NCBI GenBank assembly: GCA_035559995.1
Contig: DATMAM010000031.1
Location: forward strand, 186,001 to 250,000
DNA from: DATMAM01 sp035559995
GTDB lineage: Bacteria > Desulfobacterota > Binatia > UBA9968
Direction of reading: 5' to 3'
DNA: 64,000 nt
Part shown: positions 1-8,670 of the stretch, in pieces
Position numbering within the stretch: position 1 is the first letter of the stretch
Layout: the number at the start of each line of letters is the position of its first letter
Made by a program: the position numbers and the translations under genes
The notes under the pieces: model-generated
The model's database searches: none
Told to the model about the DNA's origin: nothing
What the model saw: only the letters and a program-made list of their open reading frames with translations

Positions 1-1
1 G

Positions 2-469
2 CGCGACCTGCTCGGCGTCGGCGCAACCGGCCAGGGCTTGTTGCTGACGGCGATGGGCCTGGGCGCGCTGTGCAGCGCGTTTCTGATCGCATCGCTCGGC
101 GACAGGATGCAGCGAGGCGTTCTCATGCTCGCGGGCGTAAGCCTCTACGGGATAGGCGTCATTGCTTTCTCGGCCTCCCGTTGGTTCGAGCTGTCGCTCG
201 TGCTGATGGCGATCACCGGCGCGACTCACGTCAGCTCGCACGCGCTCGTGCAGACCGTCATTCAAACTTACTCTCCGTCCGAGTTACGCGGCCGGACGAT
301 GGCGATCTTTCAAATGGGTCACGTGCTGCTGACGCTGGGAAGCCTGTTCATCGGTTCGCTGGCGTTGCTGGTGGGAGCCCGCTGGGCGGTGGCGTTGATG
401 GGCGCGGCGGGCGCGCTCGCGATCCTCGCGATCGCCATAGCCCTGCCCCGCACGCGCTATATCAGGTAG
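2..469 (+). CDS. MFS transporter, C-terminal part (5' end outside window)
   Basis: The frame is open from the left edge, so the start is missing and only about 155 residues are visible. They form several long hydrophobic segments split by a short basic loop (GDRMQRG) and a second loop (PSELRGR) just before another membrane helix. This is the usual look of the last helices of a major facilitator superfamily transporter. MFS proteins move small solutes across the inner membrane by proton-coupled or uniport transport. The substrate cannot be told from this fragment. The gene converges on malate synthase G with about 43 bases between the two stops. Confidence 0.75.
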   Translation, partial: RDLLGVGATGQGLLLTAMGLGALCSAFLIASLGDRMQRGVLMLAGVSLYGIGVIAFSASRWFELSLVLMAITGATHVSSHALVQTVIQTYSPSELRGRTMAIFQMGHVLLTLGSLFIGSLALLVGARWAVALMGAAGALAILAIAIALPRTRYIR

Positions 470-512
470 ACCGCGTTTTGATTTCGGCTTGCTGGCGCGA
501 TGAATCGCGCCC

Positions 513-2708
513 CTACGATCCCCGAGCCTCGAGCCTCCTCTTTACCTCCTTGCGCCGGGCGTGGAGCACGGGCTCGGTGTAACCGTTCGGTGCCGTCCTT
601 CCCTGGAAAACCAGGTCGAGCGCCGCCTGAAACGCCGAGCTCTCGTCGAACCGCGGCGCCATCGCGCGGTAATTGGGATCGGCGCGATTTTGGCGGTCGA
701 CGACCGCCGCCATTCTCTGGAACGTCTCTCGCACCTGCCGCTCGCCGACCATTCCGTGATAAAGCCAGTTGGCGATGTGCTGGCTCGAGATCCGCAAGGT
801 CGCGCGGTCTTCCATGAGGGCGACGTCGTTGATGTCGGGAACCTTGGAACAGCCGATTCCTTGATCGACCCAGCGCACCACATAACCCAGAATCCCCTGG
901 GCGTTGTTGTCCAGCTCTTTTTGCACCTCCTCCGCCGTCAGGGTGCGATCGAGGAGCGGCGGCGTGAGAATGGCGTGCAGGCTCGCACGCGCCCTCTCGG
1001 CCAGCTCGGCCTGGCGCTTGGCGACGTTGATCTTGTGGTAATGGAGCGCGTGCAGCGTCGCGGCCGTCGGCGAAGGCACCCACGCGGTGTTGGCGCCCGC
1101 CGCGGGATGCGCGATCTTGGTTTCCACCATGGCGCGCATCTCGTCCGGCATCGTCCACATCCCCTTGCCGATCTGAGCCTTGCCCACCAGCCCCGTCTCG
1201 ATGCCGATGTCGACGTTCCAGTCTTCGTACGCTTTAAGCCACGGCTGGTTCTTGATTTCCATCTTGGGCAACATCGGCCCCAGCTCCATCGACGTATGGA
1301 TCTCATCGCCGGTGCGATCGAGAAATCCCGTGTTGATAAAGACAACCCGCTCTCTGGCGGCGCGGATGCACTCCTTGAGATTGACGGTCGTGCGCCGCTC
1401 CTCGTCCATGATGCCGATCTTGAGCGTGTTTCGCTTTAGCCCCAGCGCGTCTTCCACGCGCGCGAACAGCTCGACGGTGGCGGCCGCCTCCTCCGCCCCG
1501 TGCAGCTTGGGCTTGACGATATAAATGCTCCCGGCGCGGCTGTTGACAAATTTTCCCGTCCGCTTGAGATCGTGCAGCGCGGCAAGGCTCGTCACCATGG
1601 CGTCAAGAAAGCCTTCCGGTATTTCCTTTCCGTCCGCCGTGGTAACGGCGTCCGTGTACATATGAAGCCCGACGTTGCGCACGAGGAGCAGGCTTCTCCC
1701 CGGCAGCGTCAGCTGGCGCCCATCCGGCGCCGTGAAGATCTTGTCGGGGTTGAGCCGCCGCGTCATCCGGCGGCCGCCCTTCTCGAAGGTCGCTTCCAAA
1801 GTCCCCTTCATGATGCCGTTCCAGTTGCGGTAAACCCTTACCTTGTCGGCGGCGTCCACGGCCGCAACCGAGTCTTCGCAGTCCTCGATCGTGGTGACGG
1901 CCGCCTCGAGAAGAACGTCCTTCACTCCGGCGGGATGCGCTCTGCCGATCGGATGGCTCCGGTCGATTTGAATCTCGATGTGAAGACCGTTGTTTTTGAG
2001 CAGCACGCTCGCGAGCTCCTCGCCGCGCCGGCTGAATCCCGCAAATTTTGCGGCATCGGCCAATCCCGCCTTGCGCCCGCCGCGCAGCGTCAGTACAAGC
2101 CCCGTCTTGCCGCCGGCCTCGCTCAGCGCGAACTCCGTGATCTCGGAATACTTGCCGTTGTCGAGCGGGACCGCTTCATCGAGGAACGCCTCCGTTCGGG
2201 CGATCACCTGCGCGCCGCGGGCCGGATTGTACGTTGTTCCTTTCTCCGCGCCTGGTTCTTCCGCGATCACGTTCGTGCCATAGAACGCATCGTACAGGCT
2301 GCCCCAGCGCGCGTTGGCCGCATTGAGGGCGTAGCGCGCGTTATCCAGCGGCACAACCAGCTGGGGCCCCGAGACCGAGGCGATCTCGGGATCGACATCG
2401 GCCGTCGACACCTGAAAGCGCTCCCCCTCGGGCAGGAGATAACCGATCTCTGCGAGAAACTTTTGCGACTCCCCCGGATCGGTCGGCCGGCCCTTGCGCG
2501 CGCGTGACCAGGCGTCGATCTCCTTCTGCAGCGCGTCGCGCTTCTCCAGGAGTCGGCGGTTTTTCGGCGCGAGCTCGGCGACGATTTTCGCCAGCGCGCT
2601 CCAAAACGCGCGCGGATCGACGCCCGTGCCCGGCGCGATTTCGTCGTGCACCAGTCGATACAACTCGCCGTTGATCCTCAGTCCGCCGATCTCGATTGTG
2701 TTGGCCAT
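513..2708 (-). CDS. glcB: Malate synthase G
   Basis: This 731-residue protein matches the length of the G-type enzyme (about 720-730 residues). It condenses glyoxylate and acetyl-CoA to malate and CoA in the cytoplasm. Family motifs are clear: TTIEDCEDSVAAVD with the following RNWNGIMKG in the first half, GIMDEERRTTVNLKE and FLDRTGDEIHTSME for Mg/glyoxylate binding in the barrel, and MEDRATLRISSQHIANWL near the C-terminus carrying the catalytic aspartate. The ATG at 2708 has GAGGAG a few bases upstream. No isocitrate lyase is in the window, so the enzyme probably handles glyoxylate made elsewhere, for example from glycolate or purine breakdown. About 240 bases without a gene separate it from the ferredoxin gene upstream, so it may have its own promoter. 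Confidence 0.96.
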   Translation of the reverse strand: MANTIEIGGLRINGELYRLVHDEIAPGTGVDPRAFWSALAKIVAELAPKNRRLLEKRDALQKEIDAWSRARKGRPTDPGESQKFLAEIGYLLPEGERFQVSTADVDPEIASVSGPQLVVPLDNARYALNAANARWGSLYDAFYGTNVIAEEPGAEKGTTYNPARGAQVIARTEAFLDEAVPLDNGKYSEITEFALSEAGGKTGLVLTLRGGRKAGLADAAKFAGFSRRGEELASVLLKNNGLHIEIQIDRSHPIGRAHPAGVKDVLLEAAVTTIEDCEDSVAAVDAADKVRVYRNWNGIMKGTLEATFEKGGRRMTRRLNPDKIFTAPDGRQLTLPGRSLLLVRNVGLHMYTDAVTTADGKEIPEGFLDAMVTSLAALHDLKRTGKFVNSRAGSIYIVKPKLHGAEEAAATVELFARVEDALGLKRNTLKIGIMDEERRTTVNLKECIRAARERVVFINTGFLDRTGDEIHTSMELGPMLPKMEIKNQPWLKAYEDWNVDIGIETGLVGKAQIGKGMWTMPDEMRAMVETKIAHPAAGANTAWVPSPTAATLHALHYHKINVAKRQAELAERARASLHAILTPPLLDRTLTAEEVQKELDNNAQGILGYVVRWVDQGIGCSKVPDINDVALMEDRATLRISSQHIANWLYHGMVGERQVRETFQRMAAVVDRQNRADPNYRAMAPRFDESSAFQAALDLVFQGRTAPNGYTEPVLHARRKEVKRRLEARGS

Positions 2709-2948
2709 GACTCTTGCTCCTCGTCAAGCTTGGCAGTCGTGCTCGCTCGATCGTTTCAAATCGGAAACGAAAATCAAGAGGCCTGGATCGGGCGCGGAGG
2801 CGATCGGCGGCGCATGCCGCGGCTCAAGAGGGGGCGCGGGAAGCGCGATGGAAGCGGGGCTTCGTTTTCGGCCGGTTTGGCCCGAGGAGGATTGGCGGGG
2901 CGAAGCTTTCGGCGTGAGCCAGCCGTCTTCGTCACTCCAATCCGATAC

Positions 2949-3266
2949 TCACCACTCGATTTTGACGCAGATTTCCTCGCCGCGGACTTCGACGGGCAGG
3001 GTCGTGAGCCGCGGGCCGCCTTTCGGCAACGTGCACTCGCCCGTGGCGAGATCGAATCGATAGCCGTGGCTTGCGCAGCATATCTGATGATCGCTCAACT
3101 CGCCGAACTCCAGATCGGCCGCCTCGTGGGGGCACTCGCGCGCGAAGGCGAAATAGCTGCCGTCGACGTTGGCCAACAAAAGCTCTCTTCCCCCCATCTC
3201 GATCGGCTTCATCGTGCCCGCGGCGACCTCGCCGACGCGCGCAACCGGCACATAGGTCAATCCCAT
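2949..3266 (-). CDS. Rieske-type [2Fe-2S] ferredoxin
   Basis: A 105-residue single-domain Rieske protein. The cluster ligands are visible as C45-P-H47 and C64-A-S-H67, so it has the two-Cys two-His binding mode. Such small soluble Rieske proteins carry electrons to ring-hydroxylating oxygenases, or act as small subunits of related redox enzymes. There is no signal peptide or membrane anchor, so it is cytoplasmic. It lies 18 bases after the deacylase stop, as the last gene of a minus-strand operon. Four Rieske oxygenases elsewhere in the window lack an adjacent electron-transfer partner, and this ferredoxin could serve them, but that is inference. Confidence 0.9.
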   Translation of the reverse strand: MGLTYVPVARVGEVAAGTMKPIEMGGRELLLANVDGSYFAFARECPHEAADLEFGELSDHQICCASHGYRFDLATGECTLPKGGPRLTTLPVEVRGEEICVKIEW

Positions 3267-3284
3267 AAGCGTCTTTACCCCTTC

Positions 3285-4991
3285 CTAAGCCGCAACCGCC
3301 CCGCGCCCCCGATAAGCTGACCCTCTCAGAACCTGCCCCGGAAGATCGCCCGTCAAGCGCCCGTTCTCGTAAACCGGCCGGCCGTTGACGATCGTCCAGT
3401 GAATTCCTTCCGAGCGCTGGATGAGCCGCCTGGTTCCTCCCGGGTAATCCTCCGCCCACTGCGGCTCGTGAGACCGAACCGTAGCGGGATCGAAAATCAC
3501 GATATCGGCGGCCTGGCCCTTTCGCAGCAGCCCGCGGTCGTGCAGACCAAAGATGGAGGCGACGTGAAACGTGAGCTTGTGCACCGCGTGCTCGAGCGAG
3601 AGCAGCCTGCGCTCGCGCACCCAAAGGCCGAGCAAGGTCGTGCCGTAACCGAAGTCGGCGCCGAACTGCACGTGGGCTCCGGCGTCGGAGGTGCCGATGA
3701 GAACGTACGGGCTCCGCAGGATCTCGCCCATCGCCGCCGAATCGCCGCCGTTGTTGCAGTTCCAGAAAACAGTCGCCAAATCCTCTTCCAGCGCAAGATC
3801 GAGAAACGCGTCGAGCGGCTCCTGACCGCGCATCAGCGCCAGCTCCGCGATCGTCTTGCCGTTAAATTTCGCGTTCTGCGGCTTGACCGTTTTCTCGACG
3901 CGCAGGATGTCCCAGCGCCGGTGGAAGTTCGTCGGGCGCGGATCGGCTAAGTCGGCGCCAAGCTTCTTGCGCGTCTCGCGGTCCCTGAACGCCTCTTTAC
4001 GCGCGGCCTCGGGCAGAAACATCAACGCCTTCCACGTCGGGAACTCGTCGAAAACTTGCGCGTTTTTCATCGTGAAGCGGCGCACGAGCGGCACGGTGTG
4101 GGAGAGGCCGTACGCCTGATAGCCGGCGCGAAAGATGGACTCGACCGCATCGAGCTGCTCGCGCCAGAGATTCGGCTCGACCCAGCGGTGCTGCAGGCTC
4201 TGCCACAGGATGGGGCGACCGGTTTCCCGCGCCAGACGGTTGTAGTAGTCGAAGTGCTCGATCTTGTTTCGCCCGAAGATGGTTTCGATCACGCCGGAAT
4301 TGACTTCGGCCAGCACGCGGCAGAGCGCAAAAAGCTCCTCGTCGGTGGCCAGCCGGCTGGCCACCGGCTTGCCATCCTCGCGCATGTGGCGCTCATTGCG
4401 GTTGGTGGAGAAGCCGAGCGCGCCGCCTTCCAGCGCCTCGCGCACCAGGCCTTTCATTTCCTCCACCTCTTTCGGCAAAGCCGCGCGCTCCACCGACTTC
4501 TCGCCCATGACGTGCTGGCGCACCGCGATGTGGCCGACCAGGCCGCCGACGTTGATGCCGATTCGGCCCTCGAGGGCGTCGAGATAATCGCCGTACGTTT
4601 GCCAGCCCCACGGCACGCCTTGCTCGAGAACGCTCCGCGGGATCGCTTCGACCCGCACGAAACTCTTGACCAGCGCGTCGCGCGCCGCATCCGTCGACTT
4701 TGTCGGCGCCAAGCTCAAGCCGCAGTTCCCCATGATGATCGAGGTAATGCCGTGCTCGGGCTCGGAGGTCGCATACGGATCCCAAAACACGTGCGCGTCC
4801 ATATGCGTATGATGGTCGATAAATCCCGGCGCAACCGCCAATCCCTGAGCGTCGATCACCCGCCTTGCGCCCTGCTTGATGCGCCCGATCTCGGCGATCC
4901 TTGCGCCGCTCACCGCGATATCGCCGATAAACGAAGGCAACCCGCTGCCGTCGTAAAGGCGGCCCCCCTTGATCAAAAGGTCGTAGGCCAT
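3285..4991 (-). CDS. N-acyl-D-amino-acid deacylase family amidohydrolase
   Basis: I chose the ATG at 4991 (MAYDLLIKGGRLYDGSG), although the frame is open further upstream. AGGAGG lies 8 bases before it and the family starts there. This gives 568 residues. The amidohydrolase signature GFIDHHTHMDAH supplies the metal ligands H61 and H63, and the C-terminal GTSDAGAH block carries the catalytic aspartate. This is the D-aminoacylase / dihydroorotase-like (amidohydrolase 3) family, which hydrolyses N-acyl-D-amino acids or related amides with Zn. The true substrate is not known. It is preceded by a class II aldolase (160 bases) and followed by a Rieske ferredoxin (18 bases), so it is probably part of a small catabolic operon. 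Confidence 0.88.
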   Translation of the reverse strand: MAYDLLIKGGRLYDGSGLPSFIGDIAVSGARIAEIGRIKQGARRVIDAQGLAVAPGFIDHHTHMDAHVFWDPYATSEPEHGITSIIMGNCGLSLAPTKSTDAARDALVKSFVRVEAIPRSVLEQGVPWGWQTYGDYLDALEGRIGINVGGLVGHIAVRQHVMGEKSVERAALPKEVEEMKGLVREALEGGALGFSTNRNERHMREDGKPVASRLATDEELFALCRVLAEVNSGVIETIFGRNKIEHFDYYNRLARETGRPILWQSLQHRWVEPNLWREQLDAVESIFRAGYQAYGLSHTVPLVRRFTMKNAQVFDEFPTWKALMFLPEAARKEAFRDRETRKKLGADLADPRPTNFHRRWDILRVEKTVKPQNAKFNGKTIAELALMRGQEPLDAFLDLALEEDLATVFWNCNNGGDSAAMGEILRSPYVLIGTSDAGAHVQFGADFGYGTTLLGLWVRERRLLSLEHAVHKLTFHVASIFGLHDRGLLRKGQAADIVIFDPATVRSHEPQWAEDYPGGTRRLIQRSEGIHWTIVNGRPVYENGRLTGDLPGQVLRGSAYRGRGAVAA

Positions 4992-5151
4992 GATGCAACC
5001 TCCTTTGGCTTGCGGCTCATAGACTCCGTTCCATGTGCCACTTTTCGCGCGGCAAAACCATGATCGGTCTATCTGATCTCCCTTGGCCGGGGCGCCATGA
5101 ATCGCGCCAACCTCCCTCCGCCGGGACGATCGACCGGCCCGCGGCCGGCGG

Positions 5152-5817
5152 CTAACGTCGACTTTCCACCCGCGCCTTGTAGTGTTCCCAGGCTCTTGCG
5201 ATCGAAGTCTCCTTGAAAGTTTGCTGCGCGATCCTTTCGGCTTCTCTCGCGTCGATAAAGCGCGGCTCGCCAAGCTTCATCGCTTCGATCTGCAGGCGGG
5301 CCGACTCGTCCAGAGCGAGCGCGAGCATGCAAACCTCGGGAATGTTGCCGCCGACCACGACGGCCCCGTGACCCCGAAGCAGAACGGCCTTTGCGGATCC
5401 CAGAAGCTCGGCGATTTTAGCCGCCCTTTCCGGCGTCTCGACTTGCCCGACCCCCTCGAATACCGGAACGCCGTCGTAGAAAGCGACGCTGTAATTGTGC
5501 ATCGGCCGCACCGTCTGGCCGCCAACCGTGAGCAGAACGATATTGAACGAGTGAAAGTGCACGACCGCGCCGACATCGTCGCGTCTTTTGTAAATCGCCT
5601 GGTGCACCGACGACTGCGGCACCCGCTTCTCGAAATCGACGACAAAGAGATCCTTGGGCTTCACGAGCGCGGGGCTTTTGCGCGGCATGAAAAGCATCCT
5701 GTCGCCGTCCACGCGCGCGCTCAAATGAGCAAACGCATCGCTGAGACCCTGATCGACGATGATCTTTAGAGCGGTAACGTAATCTCGCTTGAGCCTGGCT
5801 AACTCTTTGGTCCTCAT
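5152..5817 (-). CDS. Class II aldolase/adducin family protein
   Basis: 221 residues, the normal length for the L-fuculose-phosphate / ribulose-phosphate epimerase-aldolase fold. The HFHS motif (HxH) near residue 88 and RGHG near residue 148 are the Zn-binding histidines. These enzymes cleave or decarboxylate hydroxy-acids or sugar phosphates using a divalent metal. Many genome copies next to amidohydrolases act on unknown substrates, so a specific reaction is not assigned. The ATG at 5817 has AAAGG upstream. It is the first gene of the minus-strand group running to 2949. Confidence 0.88.
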   Translation of the reverse strand: MRTKELARLKRDYVTALKIIVDQGLSDAFAHLSARVDGDRMLFMPRKSPALVKPKDLFVVDFEKRVPQSSVHQAIYKRRDDVGAVVHFHSFNIVLLTVGGQTVRPMHNYSVAFYDGVPVFEGVGQVETPERAAKIAELLGSAKAVLLRGHGAVVVGGNIPEVCMLALALDESARLQIEAMKLGEPRFIDAREAERIAQQTFKETSIARAWEHYKARVESRR

Positions 5818-6131
5818 CGTTGGCCTTTCTTACAACAAAGCCGCCTCCTTGTCGACGCCTGCCCGTGCGCGGCCTGCCGCCGCTTCTCTCGACCTGTTTC
5901 GGTCACCGATGCCGCCCTTTATTCCGCCACCGGCAGAGAGATGGCAACCAATCGACGCCGCTCAAGGCATAAAAACGGACACCGCGGCAAAGTTTTTCCC
6001 AATGGCGGAGCTTTTCCTGCCTGGCACGCGTTATGCTCCCTTCGGCTCAAGATTCTTCGCTTTGGCAACGTTGACGCAATGAACTGACGGCCCAAACTGG
6101 TCACCACGGGCGTCAGGGAGCGAATGGTGAA
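5818..6131. other. Intergenic region upstream of a candidate structured RNA
   Basis: No convincing gene in either direction. It separates the leftward aldolase operon from the rightward small membrane-protein gene and should hold the promoters of both. The right end leads into two consecutive hairpins described separately. Confidence 0.5.
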
Positions 6132-6163
6132 ACCGGCAACGAAAGGCGTTGCCGGTTTTTTTT
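6084..6163 (+). ncRNA. Candidate structured leader RNA ending in a Rho-independent terminator
   Basis: Two adjacent hairpins read on the plus strand. The first pairs ctgacggccc (from 6084) with gggcgtcag about 14 bases later, with one bulged base. Its loop contains tcacc, which is complementary to ggtga just downstream, so a pseudoknot is possible. The second is a terminator hairpin, accggcaacg/cgttgccggt, followed by eight T. No protein gene lies upstream on this strand, so the terminator must end an RNA that starts within about 300 bases. It could be a riboswitch-type attenuator for the small gene at 6194, or a short sRNA. It matches no riboswitch class I know. Confidence 0.4.
6132..6163 (+). 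terminator. Rho-independent terminator
   Basis: A perfect 10-bp stem (6132-6141 with 6147-6156), loop AAAGG, and a T run through 6163. It is oriented to stop plus-strand transcription only. It sits 30 bases before the start of the small gene at 6194. Confidence 0.85.
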
Positions 6164-6193
6164 GCGCTGCACTCAACAGATGAGGAGGGAGCC

Positions 6194-6367
6194 ATGCGAG
6201 CGATACATCGGCTGTTTATCTCTTGGATGCTGCTTTTTGTCGCCTGCGCAACGGTCATGGTTTACTCAAAGGCGTTGAACCCGATCCCCGCGGAGACAAG
6301 CGCTCCGGCAACCGCGCCTTCAGGGTCTTATTTGAGCGAGCTTATCGCTGCGGTCAAAGGCGAGTAG
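6194..6367 (+). CDS. Small single-pass membrane protein, unknown function
   Basis: 57 residues starting MRAIHRLFISWMLLFVACATVMVY. AGGAGG sits 5 bases before the ATG at 6194, so I prefer this start to one 45 bases upstream. One N-terminal hydrophobic segment (about residues 7-24) could be a signal anchor. The tail is short, rich in A, P, S and T, and ends in an amphipathic LSELIAAVKGE. I do not recognise the family. Its position directly after a terminator hairpin suggests expression controlled by attenuation. Confidence 0.55.
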   Translation: MRAIHRLFISWMLLFVACATVMVYSKALNPIPAETSAPATAPSGSYLSELIAAVKGE

Positions 6368-6659
6368 CGGCTCCCGCGCCATCTCACCGTTCCGGCAACG
6401 GCTGGGCCGCTGCCGCCCCTCGCCTCACTATCTTCCAAGCCGCCAGCCGCGCGCGTTAGCGACCCGCGCGTGACCGATCATCTGCTACCGACCGGAAAAG
6501 CCCGGGCTTGCCCCGTGGGGACCTGTCGAGCTCAAGGGCGCGAAAATCCCCTGCCCGCGAAGCCACGACTTGACCCCCGCCGCCTTACCCGTATAGATTC
6601 GGCCATATCCGCCGGCGCGCGGGCGGAGCGATCGTCACAAACAAAGACGGAGGTGAACG

Positions 6660-7394
6660 ATGCAAACCTCGATGGAGAAGATCAAAGTCGACGGCAGCGA
6701 CATGGACGCCTACGTCGCTGTCCCTTCCGGTCCCGGACCGTTTGCCGCCCTCGTGGTCATGCAGACGCAACACGGCTTGGAGGAATTTCTCAAAGAAGCG
6801 ACCAGACGACTGTGCGAGGCGGGATACGTCGCAGTGGCGATCGACCTCTACCACCGCGACGGACCCGATTGCGAGGAAAGCATCGACATTCGGAAAACCC
6901 GCCTACGCGACGCCAACGTGATCAAAGACGTCAACGCCACGGTCGAGTTTCTCCAGCGCCATCCGGCGGTCGATTCCGACCGAATCGGAATTATCGGCTT
7001 CTGCATGGGCGGAAGAAACGCGTTTCTGATGGCCGCCGCCAATCCGGTTTTCAAGGCGGCCGTTTCCTACTACGGCGGCGGCACGATGCGCGCTTGGGGA
7101 GACGGCCCGAGCCCCTTCGAGCGCATTCCCGAAATTCACTGCCCGATCCTGGCCCATTTCGGCGAGGAGGATAAGAATCCGTCCCCGGAAGACATGCGGA
7201 AAATCGACGCCGAGCTGACCAAGCACGGTAAGATTCATGAGTTTTATTCGTACGCCGGCGCGGGCCATGGGTTCATGAACAAGCGACAGCCCGGCTACCG
7301 AGCGCACGCGGACCAGGCTTCGTGGCCGAGAACTCTGGAGTTTCTCGCGCGCTACCTGGCGAAGCCGAAAGCGAGAGCCGTGGCCGCAAGCTGA
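6660..7394 (+). CDS. Dienelactone hydrolase family protein
   Basis: 244 residues, the usual length for this alpha/beta-hydrolase family. The nucleophile elbow GFCMGG has cysteine (C115) as in true dienelactone hydrolases. The acid and base are in FGEEDKNPS and GAGHGF. Family members hydrolyse lactones or esters formed in aromatic ring cleavage (dienelactone to maleylacetate in the chlorocatechol route). No signal peptide, so cytoplasmic. The ATG is preceded by GGAGGTG. Two more members lie in this window (21346 and 26876), which are only distantly similar. It stands alone, followed by a simple-sequence repeat. Confidence 0.9.
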   Translation: MQTSMEKIKVDGSDMDAYVAVPSGPGPFAALVVMQTQHGLEEFLKEATRRLCEAGYVAVAIDLYHRDGPDCEESIDIRKTRLRDANVIKDVNATVEFLQRHPAVDSDRIGIIGFCMGGRNAFLMAAANPVFKAAVSYYGGGTMRAWGDGPSPFERIPEIHCPILAHFGEEDKNPSPEDMRKIDAELTKHGKIHEFYSYAGAGHGFMNKRQPGYRAHADQASWPRTLEFLARYLAKPKARAVAAS

Positions 7395-7461
7395 GGTCGT
7401 GGGTCGTGCTCGTGGCTCGTGGTCGTGGCTCGTGGTCGTGGCTAGTGCGATCACGAGCTAG
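7395..7461 (+). repeat. Simple repeat, TCGTGG-type units
   Basis: Starts directly after the hydrolase stop and consists of short irregular copies of tcgtggctcgtgg. The same unit recurs at 59485-59570, so this is a dispersed intergenic repeat family and not part of the gene. Confidence 0.75.
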
Positions 7462-7479
7462 GAGCCACCGGCACGATCG

Positions 7480-8430
7480 TCATCCGCCCTTTTCGATCAG
7501 CTGGTTGTAGAACAGGCGGAGAAACGCTCTAAGCCTTTCCGGGCGCTTATAGTGAGCGAACTCCTGGGGGAGCTTAAAGTCTTTCTGTATCTCTTGCAGG
7601 CTCTTTCCCGCTTGGATCATCTTCGCCACTTCGTCCCGCATCACGACGAAATAGCGCTTCTGTTCTTCCAGATCTTTCACTCCCCTGCCGACATGGACCG
7701 GGCCGTGCCCGGGCACGTAGGTATCCACCGGCAAGTTCCGCTCGCTGATCCGGTCGAGGATTTCGATCCAGTTCTGCACCTGCGAGAAGTGGGTGCCGCC
7801 CGACTCGCCCTGCCCCGGATGGATCTCGGTATTGAGCAAGTCTCCCATCAGCATGACCCGCTTTTGCGGAATGTACACGGCCAGATCGCCCGTCGAATGG
7901 CCGAAGCCTTCGGCGACCAGCTGGAAGGTTAAGCCGCCAAAGTACAGCGTCAGGCTCCCGTCGAAAGCAATATCGGGCCGGACAAGCTCCTTATCTTTGT
8001 AGGCAGCATTGCGTGGATCGTTTGAGGCCTTGCGCTCTTCGAACGCTTGGCCCTCTTGATTGTAAAGATCACGAACCTGACTCCGCGAGGCGATATAGAC
8101 CGGCTTGTCTTCGCGAAAATGCCAAGCGCCGGTCGCGTGGTCGCCGGCCGAGTGCGAACTGATGAGATAGCGAACTTTTTTGTCCGTGAACTTTCGGATT
8201 GCGGCGAGCGTCTGGTCGGCCGTTCGAATGTCAAAGTCAAAAACAACCACGCCGTCCGGCGTGATGATGAAGGTCGAGTTGCTCGAGCCGCGCTGGTTTT
8301 CCATCATGTAAACGTCATCGGCGATCTTGACCAGGCGCATTTTATCCTGCGCCGGGACGGCCGAAGCCGATAGCGCCAGCAAGAACAACGCGACCTGGGT
8401 CCGAGCGCCGAGCCGAAAGAAAGCCTTCAT
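7480..8430 (-). CDS. Exported metallo-beta-lactamase-fold hydrolase with altered metal motif
   Basis: The start at 8430 (MKAFFRLGAR) is preferred: GGAGGG lies just upstream and a signal peptide follows (hydrophobic residues 12-24, cleavage near AVPAQ). The protein has 316 residues. The fold is shown by the HSAGDH motif at 93-98, GFGHSTGDL, MLMGDLLNTE and YVPGHGP. The canonical motif is HxHxDH; here the second histidine is alanine (A95), so one Zn1 ligand is missing. The enzyme may bind only one metal or use another ligand. Family members cleave lactones, thioesters or beta-lactams; the substrate is unknown. It converges with the dienelactone hydrolase gene. Confidence 0.85.
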   Translation of the reverse strand: MKAFFRLGARTQVALFLLALSASAVPAQDKMRLVKIADDVYMMENQRGSSNSTFIITPDGVVVFDFDIRTADQTLAAIRKFTDKKVRYLISSHSAGDHATGAWHFREDKPVYIASRSQVRDLYNQEGQAFEERKASNDPRNAAYKDKELVRPDIAFDGSLTLYFGGLTFQLVAEGFGHSTGDLAVYIPQKRVMLMGDLLNTEIHPGQGESGGTHFSQVQNWIEILDRISERNLPVDTYVPGHGPVHVGRGVKDLEEQKRYFVVMRDEVAKMIQAGKSLQEIQKDFKLPQEFAHYKRPERLRAFLRLFYNQLIEKGG

Positions 8431-8670
8431 CGAGCCCTCCCATTGAGGAGTCAAGATCGCACCGTGGTGCACGGCGCCAAGCGCGCGCATCTTTGCACCG
8501 CGGCCTTAATCTGTCAATCCGACGCTCGCCGGATCGTGGCCGTGTCCGCGAACCTTTTCCAGCGTTGACAATCCTCGGCAAACCCACGAGAATCCTCCGT
8601 CGGCTTTTTGGTTTTCCACCGGAGGCCGAACTTTGATGAGCGAGCGAACATGGGAGCTCAGGGAGGATCG

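Noticed and set aside
6084..6163. A cobalamin riboswitch.
   Set aside because: The word ggtgaaa appears once, but the box sequence and its partner motifs are missing, so it was kept only as an unassigned structured RNA.
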